Shown in pieces: positions 22,370-34,397 of a stretch of DNA of 64,000 bases. Positions within the stretch are counted from its first letter, which is position 1. Each line of letters starts with the position of its first letter. The position numbers and the translations under genes are program-made. Source of the stretch: Priapulus caudatus (Eukaryota > Priapulida > Priapulimorpha > Priapulimorphida > Priapulidae); assembly GCF_000485595.1 (NCBI RefSeq), contig NW_014577097.1, positions 307,976-371,975 on the forward strand, in the 5' to 3' direction. Below the pieces are notes generated by a model, which did no database searches, was not told the origin of the DNA, and worked only from the letters and a program-made list of their open reading frames with translations.

Positions 22370-23085
22370 CGGTGGAGCAGGCGGGGAGGGGGAGGGGAGT
22401 GGGGGCACGCGGAGAGATGTCGGGGGGGGGGGGGGACGACGTGCAATGGGGGGGGGGAGCACGCAGATGCAGATATGTGGGCGGGGGGCACGCGGAGAAG
22501 AAATGTCGGGGGGGGGGCACGGGTGCAGATGGGGGGAGCACGCGATGCCAGATGTGGGGGGGGGGCACGCGATTGCATGATGTGGGGGGGGGCAACGCGG
22601 ATGGAGATGATCGGGGGGGGGGTGCACGCGGTGGAATGTTCGGGACGGGGGGGGGCACGCGGTAGAAGTCGGCAGGGGGGTGCAGCGCGGTGGAAGAAAT
22701 TCGGGCGGGGCGGGCACAAGCGGTGGGGAGATGTCGGGCAGGCGGGGGGCACCGCGGTAGAGATGCGTCAGGGCGGAGGGGAGGCGGGGCACGGGCACGG
22801 TAATGTCCGAGGCGGGGGGGGCACCGGGGAGATGTCGGGAGGGGGGGCGGGGCACGCGCGTGGAGATGTCGGGACGGGGGGGGGGCAACGCGTGGAGATG
22901 TCGGCGGGGGGGCCGGGGGCACTGAAAGAGACAGTAAGAGAACAGCACGCGTGGAGATGTCGGTGCGGGGGGTGGGGGGGGCACGCAGGTGGCAAGATGT
23001 CGGGCAGTGGGGGGGGGGGGCACGCGTGGAGATGTCGGGCAGTGTGGGGGGGGTTGGGGGAGAGACAGAGACAAGAGACAGAGAC
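22370..23085. repeat. G-run minisatellite (GGAGATGTCGG plus poly-G plus GCACGCG)
   Basis: Roughly 20-25 units of about 28-40 bp. Each has a run of 7-13 G followed by GCACGCGNTGGAGATGTCGG. Unit lengths vary mainly in the G run. It runs into a 25-N gap. Frames on both strands are low-complexity. Confidence 0.9.
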
Positions 23086-23110
23086 NNNNNNNNNNNNNNN
23101 NNNNNNNNNN
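23086..23110. other. Assembly gap of 25 N
   Basis: Fixed-size N-run of the same length as those at 34,290 and 55,202, so probably a placeholder rather than a measured size. Confidence 1.
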
Positions 23111-23670
23111 ACCAAAATGAATCCCAATTTGTGACGGTAGATGGTGCTATACCCGCTTTGATGTTTCTTAGCATAAATCATAATATGTTCATAGCAGGAA
23201 TTTTGCATTAAAGATATTGTCAATGAAATCTTGTAAAACGAACCAGACGAGTGTGACACCACAGACTGTTTGTTATCTGCGTGTCTATATAATATGATAT
23301 ATAATTGCCAAAACCTACCTAATTTGCATAATTTTTTTTAAATATCAAAACCCCTAGCCCTTATTCATTCACATACCAAAAATGAGCAAAATCCGTTGAA
23401 CCTGAACTGACTAATGGCAATTCCCATTTTTGCCAAAAAATTGCCGTGGCTCGAAAGTACGTCGACTGGCGTGCTCTAAAATAGGACGTTTAATATGGGA
23501 GCATAGCAGTAACAACTATACCCAAATTCAAACATGTGGGTCAAACGGTTCCTGAGTTATCGTTGACCGTAGCCAAATGTTGACGGACGGACGGACGGAC
23601 GGACGGACGTACGACAGACGACGACCCATGGCAATAGCTCAGCTTGATGATGTCAAGGTGAGCTAAAAAA
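23111..23670 (+). repeat. Dispersed ~560-bp repeat ending in (GACG)n and AAGGTGAGCTAAA
   Basis: Shares long stretches with 58,996-59,640 in the same orientation, including CCTACCTAATTTGCATAAT, CCTAGCCCTTATTCATTCAC (with one difference) and TTGCCGTGGCTCGAAAGT. Both end in a GACG tetranucleotide run, then CATGGCAAT, GCTCAG and AAGGTGAGCTAAA. A short non-autonomous element with a simple-repeat tail fits; no coding capacity is seen. Confidence 0.85.
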
Positions 23671-24995
23671 ACGCACCCGCGCGTGCGTCGCGTGTAGGCT
23701 ACCTTTACCGAACTTTCCGCCCGCTTATCTGCTGGATTTACGTGCTAAACTTCGTTTCCCGTTAAGCCAAAGGCCGCCGATGCAGGATAGCCGCTGTTGC
23801 CATTGAGAACTGAACTCTATTATATTGTAATTATTAACTGTAATTATGATTCCGCTTTCGTTGAAGGGACAACGCATTTGCCAAAATATCTAGGCACACT
23901 CGTTTAGATGTAGTCCGCCATACTCGGTCATTTTTTCCCGGTCGACGATCCATTCTTCCCACCAGCCCCTGTCCTTCTCTAGCTCGGCCTGATCGCAGTG
24001 ACAAAACCAAACGAAGTTACTATGAGTGAGCGGATTAAACCCGATTGAAATCTATAGCTTTTAGAGAGCCGCCTGATTGTGCTCGCTCTTCATAATAGTC
24101 TCTCTCTCGCGTGCGTACTTTTTTCTGTTTCTCTTTCTTTCTCCCTCGCTCCTTTCTCCCCCTCTTGTTCGCCCCTCTCTCCCGCTCTCTTTCTATATCC
24201 ATCTATCTATACTACCATCCATCGGCGGTCGTTCGTACCTCCGTCTGACCATCCATCCATTCATTCATCAATCTATATCTGCTACATATTTGCTCTCGTC
24301 TTTTCCGTTCTCGCGTAATATTCTTCTTGGTAGCTCTTGAAAGCGTCCTGTTGACTTTTCTCTACCATTTCTCCTAATTCTATCCACCTGTCCCGAGCAC
24401 CCGCAGCTCTCCTCACACACACACACTGCGCAGCTATATAACGCACACAGGCGCGGTATTTCGCCACACTCGCTAGGCACGGTAACAAAAAACAGTAATT
24501 TCACATCAATTTCTAACGTATACATTCGGGGCAGATGTGCACGCGGTAATGAAACTACAGAAGAGTGTACATGGCTAATAAGCACCCCTCACGATACTAA
24601 TTACATTCAGAGAATTACCCGAGAACACAATGGCTACCATTCTACGCAAGGAAGAGGTCGCGCTCTCGGGTCTCGTGCAGTGTGACCTGATTGTTTGTTC
24701 CACGGTGAAAAAGTCATCTCTCGCTCTTCGGGAGTATAGTAGCTGATTATCATTGAGCATGATCGTTCATCATCGCTGAATTACAATTTCTTTGCCGCGT
24801 TCTTTTTCCGTTTCTGTTTCTACTTCTTCTTGCTTCGCCTCTTTTTCTCGTCCTCATCCCCCTCTGTGCCTCCTCTTCTTCCCTTCTCATCATCCTTTTC
24901 CTCCACCGCCTCCGCCTCCTCCATGTTCTTGTTTTTTCTCTGTTCGTCGATAATAACGTAGGAGATAATGGCGTCATTGTTCGAACGATTCTGTC
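23671..24995. other. No confirmed gene; C/T-rich tract
   Basis: A C/T-rich tract spans 24,095-24,260, with ATCC tetranucleotides after it. Two short minus-strand frames (near 23,905-24,000 and 24,282-24,410) look peptide-like and are discussed under the hunt and rejections. Neither has convincing exon limits on both sides. Confidence 0.4.
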
Positions 24996-25440
24996 GCCAA
25001 ACTAACGCCCCCTACACCTGCCGCACCTGCTCTTACAATTAGACCCAGCCCACACCAACACCCACACCCACCCGACACCCACACCCACCCAAACAACCAC
25101 AGCCCACCAACAACCACAACTACATCGACACCCACAGCCCACCCCAAAACCCGCCCAACAACCACAGCCCACCCAGTCCCACCCCAACAACCACAGCCCA
25201 CCCTAACACCCACATCCCACCCCAACAACCACTACCCACCAACACCACCCCAACAACTACCCGACACCCACAGCCCACCCAAACCCACCCCGACACCAAC
25301 ATCCCACCCAAACACCCACACCCGCCCCAACATCCACACCAACCCAAACATCAGCAGCCCTCCCCAACACGTACAGCCCAGCCAAACACTCACAACCTAC
25401 CCAAACACCCACAGCCCACCGTCACACCACACCCACACCA
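24996..25440. repeat. C-rich CCCACA/CCAACA minisatellite
   Basis: About 440 bp of imperfect CACCCCAACAACCACAGCC-type units of ~17-20 bp with strong strand asymmetry (C/A on plus, G/T on minus). The Gly/Trp/Val-rich minus-strand frames are translations of the repeat. Confidence 0.9.
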
Positions 25441-26584
25441 CAAGCATCTTTACTCTGTGCCTCACGCGAACGAAGGCGCACGCATGCTGCTTCCCGCCGC
25501 TCTAATCCTCGTTTTCGGGTGTATTCGGCGAAAAATGCGCACAATGGTGGCCAAGCGCACACAAGGGGGACGCGGGGAAAGGCGGGGTGTGAGTTTGTGC
25601 GACGTGACGGCCACAAGCGCCGGGCATCGCCATTGCCTGCCAGCTACAGAAGAAGACTCTGTGGGTGAGCGGGAGCTCGGACAACACCATCAGTAACGAA
25701 TACTAGGATGTATACTAAAATTAGCAGATGCCGACAAAAAACTCCAAAATGTCGCTTGGGACCAGGTTATCGCCGATTCGCATACTCGATTATTGTTAAA
25801 AGTCGGGGTTCTCAATTTTATCAAAAATTGCGCTTTGAAACTTGTCACACCCTTTTTCTGAATCCACTAGTTTTGAATGATGGGTTTCTCGGCGTATATC
25901 TTAAATTTATTTGCTAAGACACCATGCAAGGTAAGGAATTACTCTCTTCTCCGGCGGGACGTAGTATCGGGCCCAATTGCGTTTATGTGTACTCGGAGGA
26001 GACAGCCTTGTTGAATTGCACTCCTGTTTTTGTTATAGATGCTGTTGAGATGTGCGTATTTTCCTTTTTTGTATTTTTTTTTTTTTTTTTTAAACTTTTT
26101 TTTGGTTCTTTTTTTTTTTTTCTTTTCCTTCTGTTTAAACCCTTCATTTGTTTTACTACGCTATGCATGTACTGTTGCATACATTTATTTTTGATTTGTC
26201 TCACACATCTTTCTCAAGTTCTTTTCATCTTCTTGTCTGTCTTCTTTTTCGTTGCTCCTCGTCTCGCTCATCTCTAATCTCTTTATTTTTACCTTCCCTT
26301 AGTCTATTCTCCTCTCCATCCCTCCTTTTCAGCTCCTCTCTCTCTGCTCTCTCCCTTTTTGCTCCCTTTCCTTCGCCTCACCCCTCTCTATTTTTCTCGG
26401 TCGCTCTTCATTTCTCTCTCTCTCTCTTCTCTCTCCCTCCCTTCTCTCTTGCTCTCTACTATCATTAAGTAATTAGCATGCGTACACTCGTTTCTCTGTA
26501 TGTATTCGCGAACTGCTTGACCACTCTGTACATCTAGTTGATGCGTGACGTCGTACAGCCTGGCCGCGTTGTATTGACGCATGA
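25441..26584. other. No gene seen; T-rich and C/T-rich tracts
   Basis: 25,441-25,920 is unique sequence with no recognised frame. 26,060-26,130 is T-rich and 26,280-26,460 is C/T-rich. Frames over these tracts are compositional. Confidence 0.4.
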
Positions 26585-26765
26585 CGCTGTACGCGACGTC
26601 GTATGACGATGAGCTTAGTGCATCGCTATGACGATGAGCTGTACGCGCGTCGCTATGACGATGAGCTGTACGCGCGTCGCTATGACGATGAGCTGTTCGA
26701 GCACCCCGGCGCTGTATGATGATGTAGCTGTACGCGCTCGCTATGACGATGAGCTGTGTGCGCGT
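26585..26765. repeat. 27-bp minisatellite (CGCTATGACGATGAGCTGTA)
   Basis: Five to six imperfect 27-bp units. Because the unit is nine codons, one plus-strand frame repeats RYDDELYAR for the best three units before being broken. No start or splice site supports translation. Confidence 0.75.
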
Positions 26766-27667
26766 CGTACTGACGATGACTGTACGCTCGTGGTGTTTGC
26801 ATGTCGCAGGTGTGGGACGTGTGGTAGTGCAACGCGTGTCTGCGGAGGTGCTGGAAGGGAACACGAGGAGCTCGTTACGATGCATCCGCTTCGAAACAGA
26901 GGATTCGTGAGCGGCTGCTTACACGGAGTGTTGAGTAGCGGACGCGGGATGGACGTGGCGTATTCCTGTTATCGCCGGGCGGTGCGAAGCATGCGTCGTG
27001 GTGGTTTTATGGACGCGCCTTCTGGTGTGGAATCCCGAATGGATATTCATAACAAAGACGACTACTGCTCGCCCTTTCGTAATATCGACGAGTGATGTGT
27101 TTGTGCGCGTTGCGTGCGTGAGTGCGTCCGTTGTGTACATAAAAAAAACACGAGGCAAAATATATAAGTAGAAAAAGAAAATTATTGCTTATTATTAATT
27201 TAAGTTCGTAAATCTTAATTAGCACCGCATCTTAACATGCTAAATGTTATATAATCTGTGTTACCGTTTTACACATTCCGCTGCCGAGTCCAACACTATC
27301 ATTCCTGCATCGGTGTGCTTCTATATTGGCCTCGGGTGCGGTGTGTGGTCTTCGTTGAAATCATTGAAGTGTTGGGAGCTGCCAGGCTGCATTGATCCAT
27401 CGGGCGCCTGCAGGAACATTGTGCTTGCGCTCGATAGATGCGTTAAGGTACCTCTTCATGTGTGCACGGTCAGTACGCATTACGATCGATGAATGGTAAC
27501 GACAGCCTACTCCTAACTACGTAATGATTCGCAGGAATACTGCATCGAAGCTGTAAGCAGTTAACGATCGATCTGTGAAGATCAAGTTTTAATCTCAGAA
27601 CGCTTGCCGTGAAAGTTCCGGCGCCGATCCGAAGGGTTCTGACTTGTTCGCTGTCCGTTCATTCCAG

Positions 27668-27849
27668 GAACACTACGGGCCGCGGTGTTCGGCTGCAGTT
27701 CGACGACGTTTTCAGATCGTGTCGAGCTTCGCACGACGACGATGTCTCAATCTGGGACTTCCTGAACCTTTCGCCCAGAGGAGGCTATAATCGCCGGCTG
27801 CCACGCGGCAATCACGGCGTCAACGCGGTCACCGTCTACGCTCCTAACA
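27668..27849 (+). CDS. Weak candidate internal exon, unknown protein
   Basis: It is bounded by an acceptor-like CGTTCATTCCAG (AG at 27,666-27,667) and a donor-like GTACGT after CTCCTAACAC. One frame stays open throughout: NTTGRGVRLQFDDVFRSC, then HDDDVSIWDFLNLSPRGGYN and GVNAVTVYAPNT. I recognise no family. A Cys-containing open stretch upstream (about 27,330-27,447, CWELPGCIDPSGACRN) ends at AAG|GTACCT, and an 18-nt mini-exon-like piece at 27,534-27,551 has AG and GTAAGC borders. Phase does not join the upstream piece to the frame above; it joins another frame that stops at a TAA within the exon. All this may be chance. Confidence 0.22.
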
Positions 27850-28737
27850 CGTACGTAACCTGCAGGGCGGGTGTGTACACCTCACCCGTGGGGAGTTCAC
27901 TTCTCGTTTGTCCTGTGGCCGCTCTCAGGTGGGGTCGGTTCGTTATTGTATGCGTATAACAAGACAAATCAGTTGTAGTGGCGGGTTTCTGTTTGTCGTA
28001 GCGGTAGCGGGTTGGACCACTGGTCGATCGTTGTTGTAGGGTAAGGCAAGCTTCATTTATATTTCCCGTATCGTGTATTCTATGAATAAAATCTATATAA
28101 TATATATTGTGAGTTCGTATGTATCTATGTATGTATGTATGTATCTTCCCTATAGGCCGGCCAATACCGCCCAAGCGATTCTGGATTGCATATTTTTACG
28201 AGGGCCATCTCTTATGCCCGGGGAGTGTCCATAGCTGAAAAAAACCTGACCAAACCTGTCAAACATACCGAAAAATCCGTGAAAAACCCTTCAATCGTGA
28301 ATTTTCATTACAATGTCATGCACTGATGTACAGGTGCTCCACACACAAAAATCGATACTATTCCATAGCTGCTGCGTTTATTGTTGAAACCGAAACCGAT
28401 ACTAAAACAGATGACACAACCCAGGAACCTGTTCAGAGGTTACGACTGCATTGGTTTATTACAGAGGCTTTGAAGTGCAACCCATTCGTACATGCGTGTT
28501 AGAATAACTTTTTCTTATTTACACCATATTACTATTATGTTCCAGGGGTCTACGTTTGTTGGGCTGTATATAACGAATGTATACGTAACGTTTTTTTACC
28601 ATGCTTATTATCTTATTAGACTTATTTTGTAAATATGATATTGTGTGGCAATGTTAATAGTGTCGATTTTTTTTACCAATGGTCCTATTGTGTCCAATTA
28701 TTAAAAGTTAGTAGTATGAATAAGTAGCACGCATTTT

Positions 28738-28767
28738 ACCCAGCGCAGCGAGGTACGCCGAGCTAGT
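28738..28767 (+). mobile_element. Helitron-like 3' terminus
   Basis: TACCCAGCGCAGCGAGGTAC followed by GCCGAGCTAGT resembles Helitron 3' ends: a GC-rich imperfect hairpin, then CTAG before a host T (CTAG at 28,763-28,766). The body upstream (28,200-28,737) is AT-rich with no open frame, so it would be a non-autonomous copy whose 5' end I could not fix. Confidence 0.4.
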
Positions 28768-29560
28768 CTATTAATAACGAATCTATTTAATAATAAACGT
28801 CTTCTTTGTTTTATGTACAGTTAGTGCACCTGATGTGAGATGACTGTATGACGACTCTTTGGGGGAAATGGGCCAAGGGGCCAGGGGATCGTGGATTGAT
28901 GCCAAGCAGCACATGTAGTTTCGTAAGAAGAAGCCCCGGTTGAGAAGATGAGGCAGGAAGAGGAGGAGGATGGAGGAGCGCGCACAGAGCAGTTGCGGTT
29001 GCCGGCAGCTCATCTCCACGAGTGCAGCGCCCTATTGTCTTTCCTGGCACATCGCTTGTGATATTTATAGTATGTGAAACTCCGTTATATTTGTTTAATC
29101 GTATCGACTGTGGGTGTGTGCATTTCAAGGCGGTTTTGTCGCTGCTATCTAGCACCAGGCCTTTGTCCTCGTGCGTGTTGTTAATTGTTGTCGTCGTCTA
29201 TTGTTGTTGTTGTTTTCTGCGTTTGCTGCTGTGACAAAGCGTGCACGGTTCGGTACGAGCGAGAGAGAGAGAGAGAGAGAGAAGGAGAAGAGAGAGCGCT
29301 GCCCCGCCCCCGTTGCTACGATAATTCCAGGAGTAACGATCTAGGTGCAGACGATCTGGAAATCGTACCTGGCTCGTGAAGACGGCAGCATCGTTTTACA
29401 CCCGTATCAATGCATCCTGGCACGCGAACTGCGAAGTAAATTTCCGGTCGCAGTGCAGGATGGTATTCTGTCGTCGTCGTCGCTCTGTCGTTCGTGCGCG
29501 CGACCCGTGGCGAGCGCTGGTAGTAGAATCGGCGGACGAACCGGGAAATTCCAGCGGGGC
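28768..29560. other. No gene seen
   Basis: Includes short GTTGTT and GA microsatellites (29,195-29,215; 29,260-29,282). Several moderate frames on both strands lack recognised motifs. Confidence 0.4.
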
Positions 29561-29566
29561 TGGCAT

Positions 29567-32500
29567 ACTCATGTAACCAGTACAGACGGCAGTTCAAGAC
29601 ATAGCACATGAACGAAATGGCGGCCGCAGTTAATCGCCGTGGTGTTATACCCGCATCGCCAAAAAAAAAAAAAAATTCACCAGGGGCTTGCCATTACTAT
29701 GTTTTAACAATACAAGTTTAATAACTTTCACCCAGGGGGCTGGGCCAGTATACTTTCTCATTAAGCTTGATGAACTGTTGATCACAACTCACCAGGGCTG
29801 CTATTACTTAGGTGTCGTTTATTTACATGTTTTTAACAACTCACAGTGAGAGGCTTGGCCGCTAACTCAGTTTCGATGGCAGGCTATTACATTGTAAAAT
29901 CACCAAGGGGTGGCCATACGGTTCATGTTATTCGTTATTAACAGGGGTTCCAGGAGCTCATTCGAGACGGGCCTGCCCATTACTTTAATGTAGATCTTTT
30001 ACAGTTTAATGGAACGTCACCCAGGGGTTTGAATACTTTTTTTTTTCATGTTAAGCCTAAGGTTTAAAACTTCACCGCCTCCTTTCGGATGGCTTTCATG
30101 CCGGTACTCATTGTAAACGCTGGATGACAAGTAAACCAATCACCAGTGGGTGGTGGCCCATACTCATGTAACCATTTACAGGTAACAACTCACCAGCGGG
30201 CGCTGCCATACTCATGATTTGCGCGTCAGTGATTTTGTAAATTCGAACCATACACGCACGAAAGGGAGAAGCTGCATACTCATGTATACCATGACAGGGC
30301 TTTAAAGCATAGCATGAATTGCACTTGACCCATGGGGGTTTTTTACTGCCCATACTCATGTAACGTATACATGTAATTGATACCCGAGCGGTAGAGTCTG
30401 TTCCTGCCTTACTCGATGCTAACCTAACAGGATTTATAACTACAACTCACAGGGGTGCCCATACTCATGGTAACTTATACATGTATAACTCGCACAACGT
30501 GAGGGTAGCCAACATTTATCAGTTCATGTAACCATACAGGTGAACGAGACTCAGCAGAGGAGTGGCTGCTCTCCAATGCTATCATTTATTACTCATATTC
30601 AAGTTAACGAACTCAGCTCTCATGCGTGCGGTCTGCTGATACTGATCTCATGGTTAATAACTTATGTATAGACTCTGTTCACTAGGCGCGGCTGGCCGAT
30701 TACTCATGATAACCATGAGAGCGGTAACAACTCAACTCGCCAGTGCTTTGGGCTGCGCTGCTTGCTCATGTAGCCATTTAAGATGTTATTATCAATATCT
30801 CACTGGAGCTAGTGCCTGCCTATCACTTCACTTGTATTGCAAATAACCAGTTGTTAGAGACCCAATGAATCTCTCGGGGGCTTCGGACGCGATACTCATG
30901 CTAAACGTTTTCGTGTTGTTTCTACGTAGGTATGCAAGCTTTCTATAGCCATGGTATATGCCTATTAGCATTTATGCACGGATATTATCCAATATCGCGA
31001 GATCTACATTAAAACTACCGACGGACGTTCTGTGGCATAGTCTACCATACTTCATGTTAACTTTATTTTTCAGGTGAATCATTGCATGCATCTCCAAGGG
31101 GGTGTAGAACACACGACTACAGCTGAGTTGTCACTTTGTATGGCTTACTCCATCACTATGTCTAGCAATCTGCTCACCAGCCAAGTCTCGTTAAGCGGGG
31201 GATTAGTCTTGTTTCTCACCGTGGACTACTCATGCTCAGAATTCTTATACACTCAGTGAAGGGTACTAATACAGAAAACCTATTTTCATCTCTAGTGTCG
31301 GTCTACGTTCTATTTACTTTCTTCGTTTTATTATTATTCGTTAACTCGTTGAATGATATATTCTCACTTAAGAGAGTATTGTCAATACCTGAGTAAATAA
31401 CTCTTATTCAATGAGACTTTTGCCGCTCTCTCTCACTCCTACTCATTGCATGCTCCGTTTGTCAAGAAGCGCTTGCTTTGAGATTAGAGATCTTAGGTCT
31501 AAGTCTGACACGTGAGATAAGTGACTCTGTCGGTGTAGCTAGACTACTTCGCTTTTCTTGCTTCTCTCTCTTAAGTATTATTTGCGTCTCATTCCTCAAG
31601 TAATCTTTCAGGATTGGCTCCGTGATATGACTCGTTTTCTCTAGTGATCGCGGTATTGGATTTTATCATACTCGCGAGGCAATCTTACTCAAGTCAGCGC
31701 TATCCACACAGTTATAACTTCGGCTATTCAGCAAGCAGCAGCCACTGTCTGCAAAGTTTAAATCAGCGACTTTTCATATAGGAAATATCGTGAAATAATC
31801 ACACGACTCTATTAGGATCTCTTCTGATTTTTTCATCTGTGCCTCACCTCTCATCGTCTCTTTTCTCTAATTTTTCACTTTAGTCGCGCTTTTGAGTGGC
31901 ATAATGCGTTTTATTTTAAGCTTTGATAGATCAACTTCTTGAGCGACTGAAATGATCTATTTGCTGTATTCTTCTCGCTGAACGTTAGTCGAGCGACTTA
32001 CGGTTTGTTGCCGTGTACATACACCCAGCTCACACGATTACAGCCGACGACGATTATCAAGTTCCTAAAGCGGGCGGAAATCACTATAATAGCCGTCTAG
32101 ATTCTATCACGAGCTGTCGTGCAGCACTGTCCCGCATGTCGGATATTATGCGAACGCCAAGATGGACGCGTTCAGCACTAAGCAGGCAATACTACAATCT
32201 CGTCCTCCGCTTTCGGCGACCTTTCTATGCGTGCTCTCATACCTTAGCTGTGCTTTCGGTGCGGTCATTTTCCTCTGCGAGACTGGAGTTAACTCAGGCA
32301 TTTAAACGGAGAGAAATTCTTTTGCGAGCCTACAAGGTCCAGTCGAGCGTATATGCGCAAGACTGGTTCTGAGAAGCGAAACCCAGCTACGTCGCAAGAG
32401 AGTTGCGATGTCATCGTTAGTATATGCGCCAGTTTGGCTGCTTCGTACTTTTATCGAATTGCATCTTTTCTCTCGGCGGGGCGAATGATATAGAAGTGTA

Positions 32501-33240
32501 ACAAGCGAGAGAACCGCGAGAGAGGAGACAGACAAAGTATAGGTTATCATGTGCTCGATTAGTCCTCGAGAAATGGAATATGCGACGGCGCTGGCGCGAG
32601 TGAAAGTTCCAAGTCACTTGGCCAAAAGATAGACGTCGGCTTTAGTGGGAAAGCGATGCAAAACGGAGCACGAGTAAAGAACGTGCGAGTGCCGTTTTCA
32701 GCGCTACGGGACACACAATGCGGTGCCTCTGTGACGAGCACGCAGAGAATCCAGTACAATTCTTCTCAGTGTTGTTAGTTATATTTGATATTATTTATGT
32801 GGGTGTGGGGAGGGTGCCGGGATGCCAGACCGTCAAACCATCCCCTCTAACGCAAGACGACGCAGCAGCGAGGAATGGAGGATAGATAGGGTTAGCTGTA
32901 GTAGTGTTAGAGTTTGGGAGTGTGAAGAAGGAAAGGGCAATTGTCATTTACAGAACCATTTTCAGACAAGACAAAAATGTGGCAAATCAACACGGACAGA
33001 CGGCGTTACTTCGCGGGATCGGCAGTCAATTGTTACCCCATAGCGAATTGAATCGTGTCCCGACACGTGAATTCAATTGTTATTGCCGACGGAAGAAAAT
33101 TCATATCTTATATTACTGCGCAATAGTCTTTTCGAAGATTCAGGCGCGAGAGTTACGCGTGCAAGAGAACGAGATATACACTTTTGATGTTTATTGTTTT
33201 GAGTAGGTGGCATAGTTGATTTGGATGTCGTCGCGTAAAG
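29567..33240. repeat. Error-rich second copy of the EcR-intron segment 17,757-19,117
   Basis: The first 1.4 kb (to about 30,950) is a badly degraded array of the minisatellite unit CAGGGGGCTGCCCATACTC. The rest tracks 17,900-19,117 in order: CACACGATTACAGCCGACGA occurs at both 18,256 and 32,032, followed by CAAGT, CCTAAAGCG and GCGGAA on both sides. Differences are mostly single-base insertions and deletions. The longer minisatellite here may be closer to the true array length. The frames within it are not conserved between the copies. Confidence 0.85.
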
Positions 33241-34289
33241 GTAAAAATAAGCAGACGCGATAACTTAGGGGTTGTGTCCCCAGTGATATGTAGACGTGAT
33301 TGTAGGAGAATAGTAAGCCAGCGGTATGTGAAGAAAAAAAAATGTGTGATGGTAAGTAGTGATGTGGATAGTGTAAGATTGTGTGAAACAGGGTGTTGGA
33401 TAGAGATGGGTGTAAAATGAAGGCAATGTGTGATGGCCGGGTGACGTTATGGGAAGTAGGGGACGTGAATGTGTGTATAAAAATATAGAGCTAAGCAAGG
33501 TCACACGAAAATAGGGTAGCCCCCGGAAGACGAGGAAAAAATAAATACAAGCTAATAAGCAAAAAGAAATAAACAAGAGGCAAATAGAAGCACGTCGAAA
33601 GATTCGCCACCACCCTCAGGCGTATTTAGAAAGTGGAAGGGTCACGCGCATATTTAAAACCTTCAGGTAGCTGTGACCACGATCAAAACCTGCTGCTGGC
33701 GCAGGCTAAGACTAATAATAACAAGAGCGGCATAGTAGATCCAGAAAGGAAGACATAATAAACAGATTTACAACTTTGCATAACCAGCAAACCGCTGATG
33801 TATCTTAAGAGCGACTTATTGAGAAAGTTCAGGACCGAACAGGAACTAGTTAGCGATTAGAAATAGTGCTAGCAAGAAAAATTGAAAAAAGAAATATGAC
33901 ATGGATAGCATGTACCTGATAATAATATAATAGCGAGAATAGAATAAGGGAGAGAGAGAGAGAGGGAGAGGACCAGGTGGAGCGAGAGACGATGGAGCAG
34001 AAGAAGAGAGAGGAGAGAGAGGGACGTCAGCAAAAGTAAAAAAAAAAAAAAAAAAAAGGAAGGAGAGGAGGAGGGAGAATAAATAGGGAGCCGGTTATGT
34101 GAGAACAAAGCTGATGAGCTTGTACTGTTACGTTTTGTAATTGACCAGACACTCAGATACGCAAAATAATTTACTACGAAAGAAAAACTTACAACCGGTG
34201 CGGTTTTTCGTGTAGCACTTCTCTTCGGATGCGAAACACACCAACACGCACGCGACGTTAAGCTGCAACGACTCGGACCACGCACGCAG
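33241..34289. other. No gene seen; purine-rich, A-run before a gap
   Basis: GA-rich sequence with an A-run at 34,039-34,057. Indel-rich character continues. No exon recognised. Confidence 0.45.
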
Positions 34290-34314
34290 NNNNNNNNNNN
34301 NNNNNNNNNNNNNN
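34290..34314. other. Assembly gap of 25 N
   Basis: Placeholder-size N-run followed by a G-run, at the start of an error-rich duplicate segment. Confidence 1.
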
Positions 34315-34397
34315 GGGGGGGAGGCGCGGGAGACCGGGACCTTCCCGTGACCTCGCCTGTCAAAGCGCCAACAATCTTCCGACGTGCGTGCTTCTTC

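Noticed and set aside
22274-23262. Long Gly/Arg and Pro/Ala/Ser-rich frames on both strands
   Set aside because: G-run minisatellite translated in all frames; also crosses N bases.
24282-24488. Minus-strand frame with RWIELGEMVEKSQQDAFKSY
   Set aside because: It looks peptide-like, but the upstream side is a GT repeat without a pyrimidine tract and no good donor follows; purine-rich composition opposite a C/T tract can explain it.
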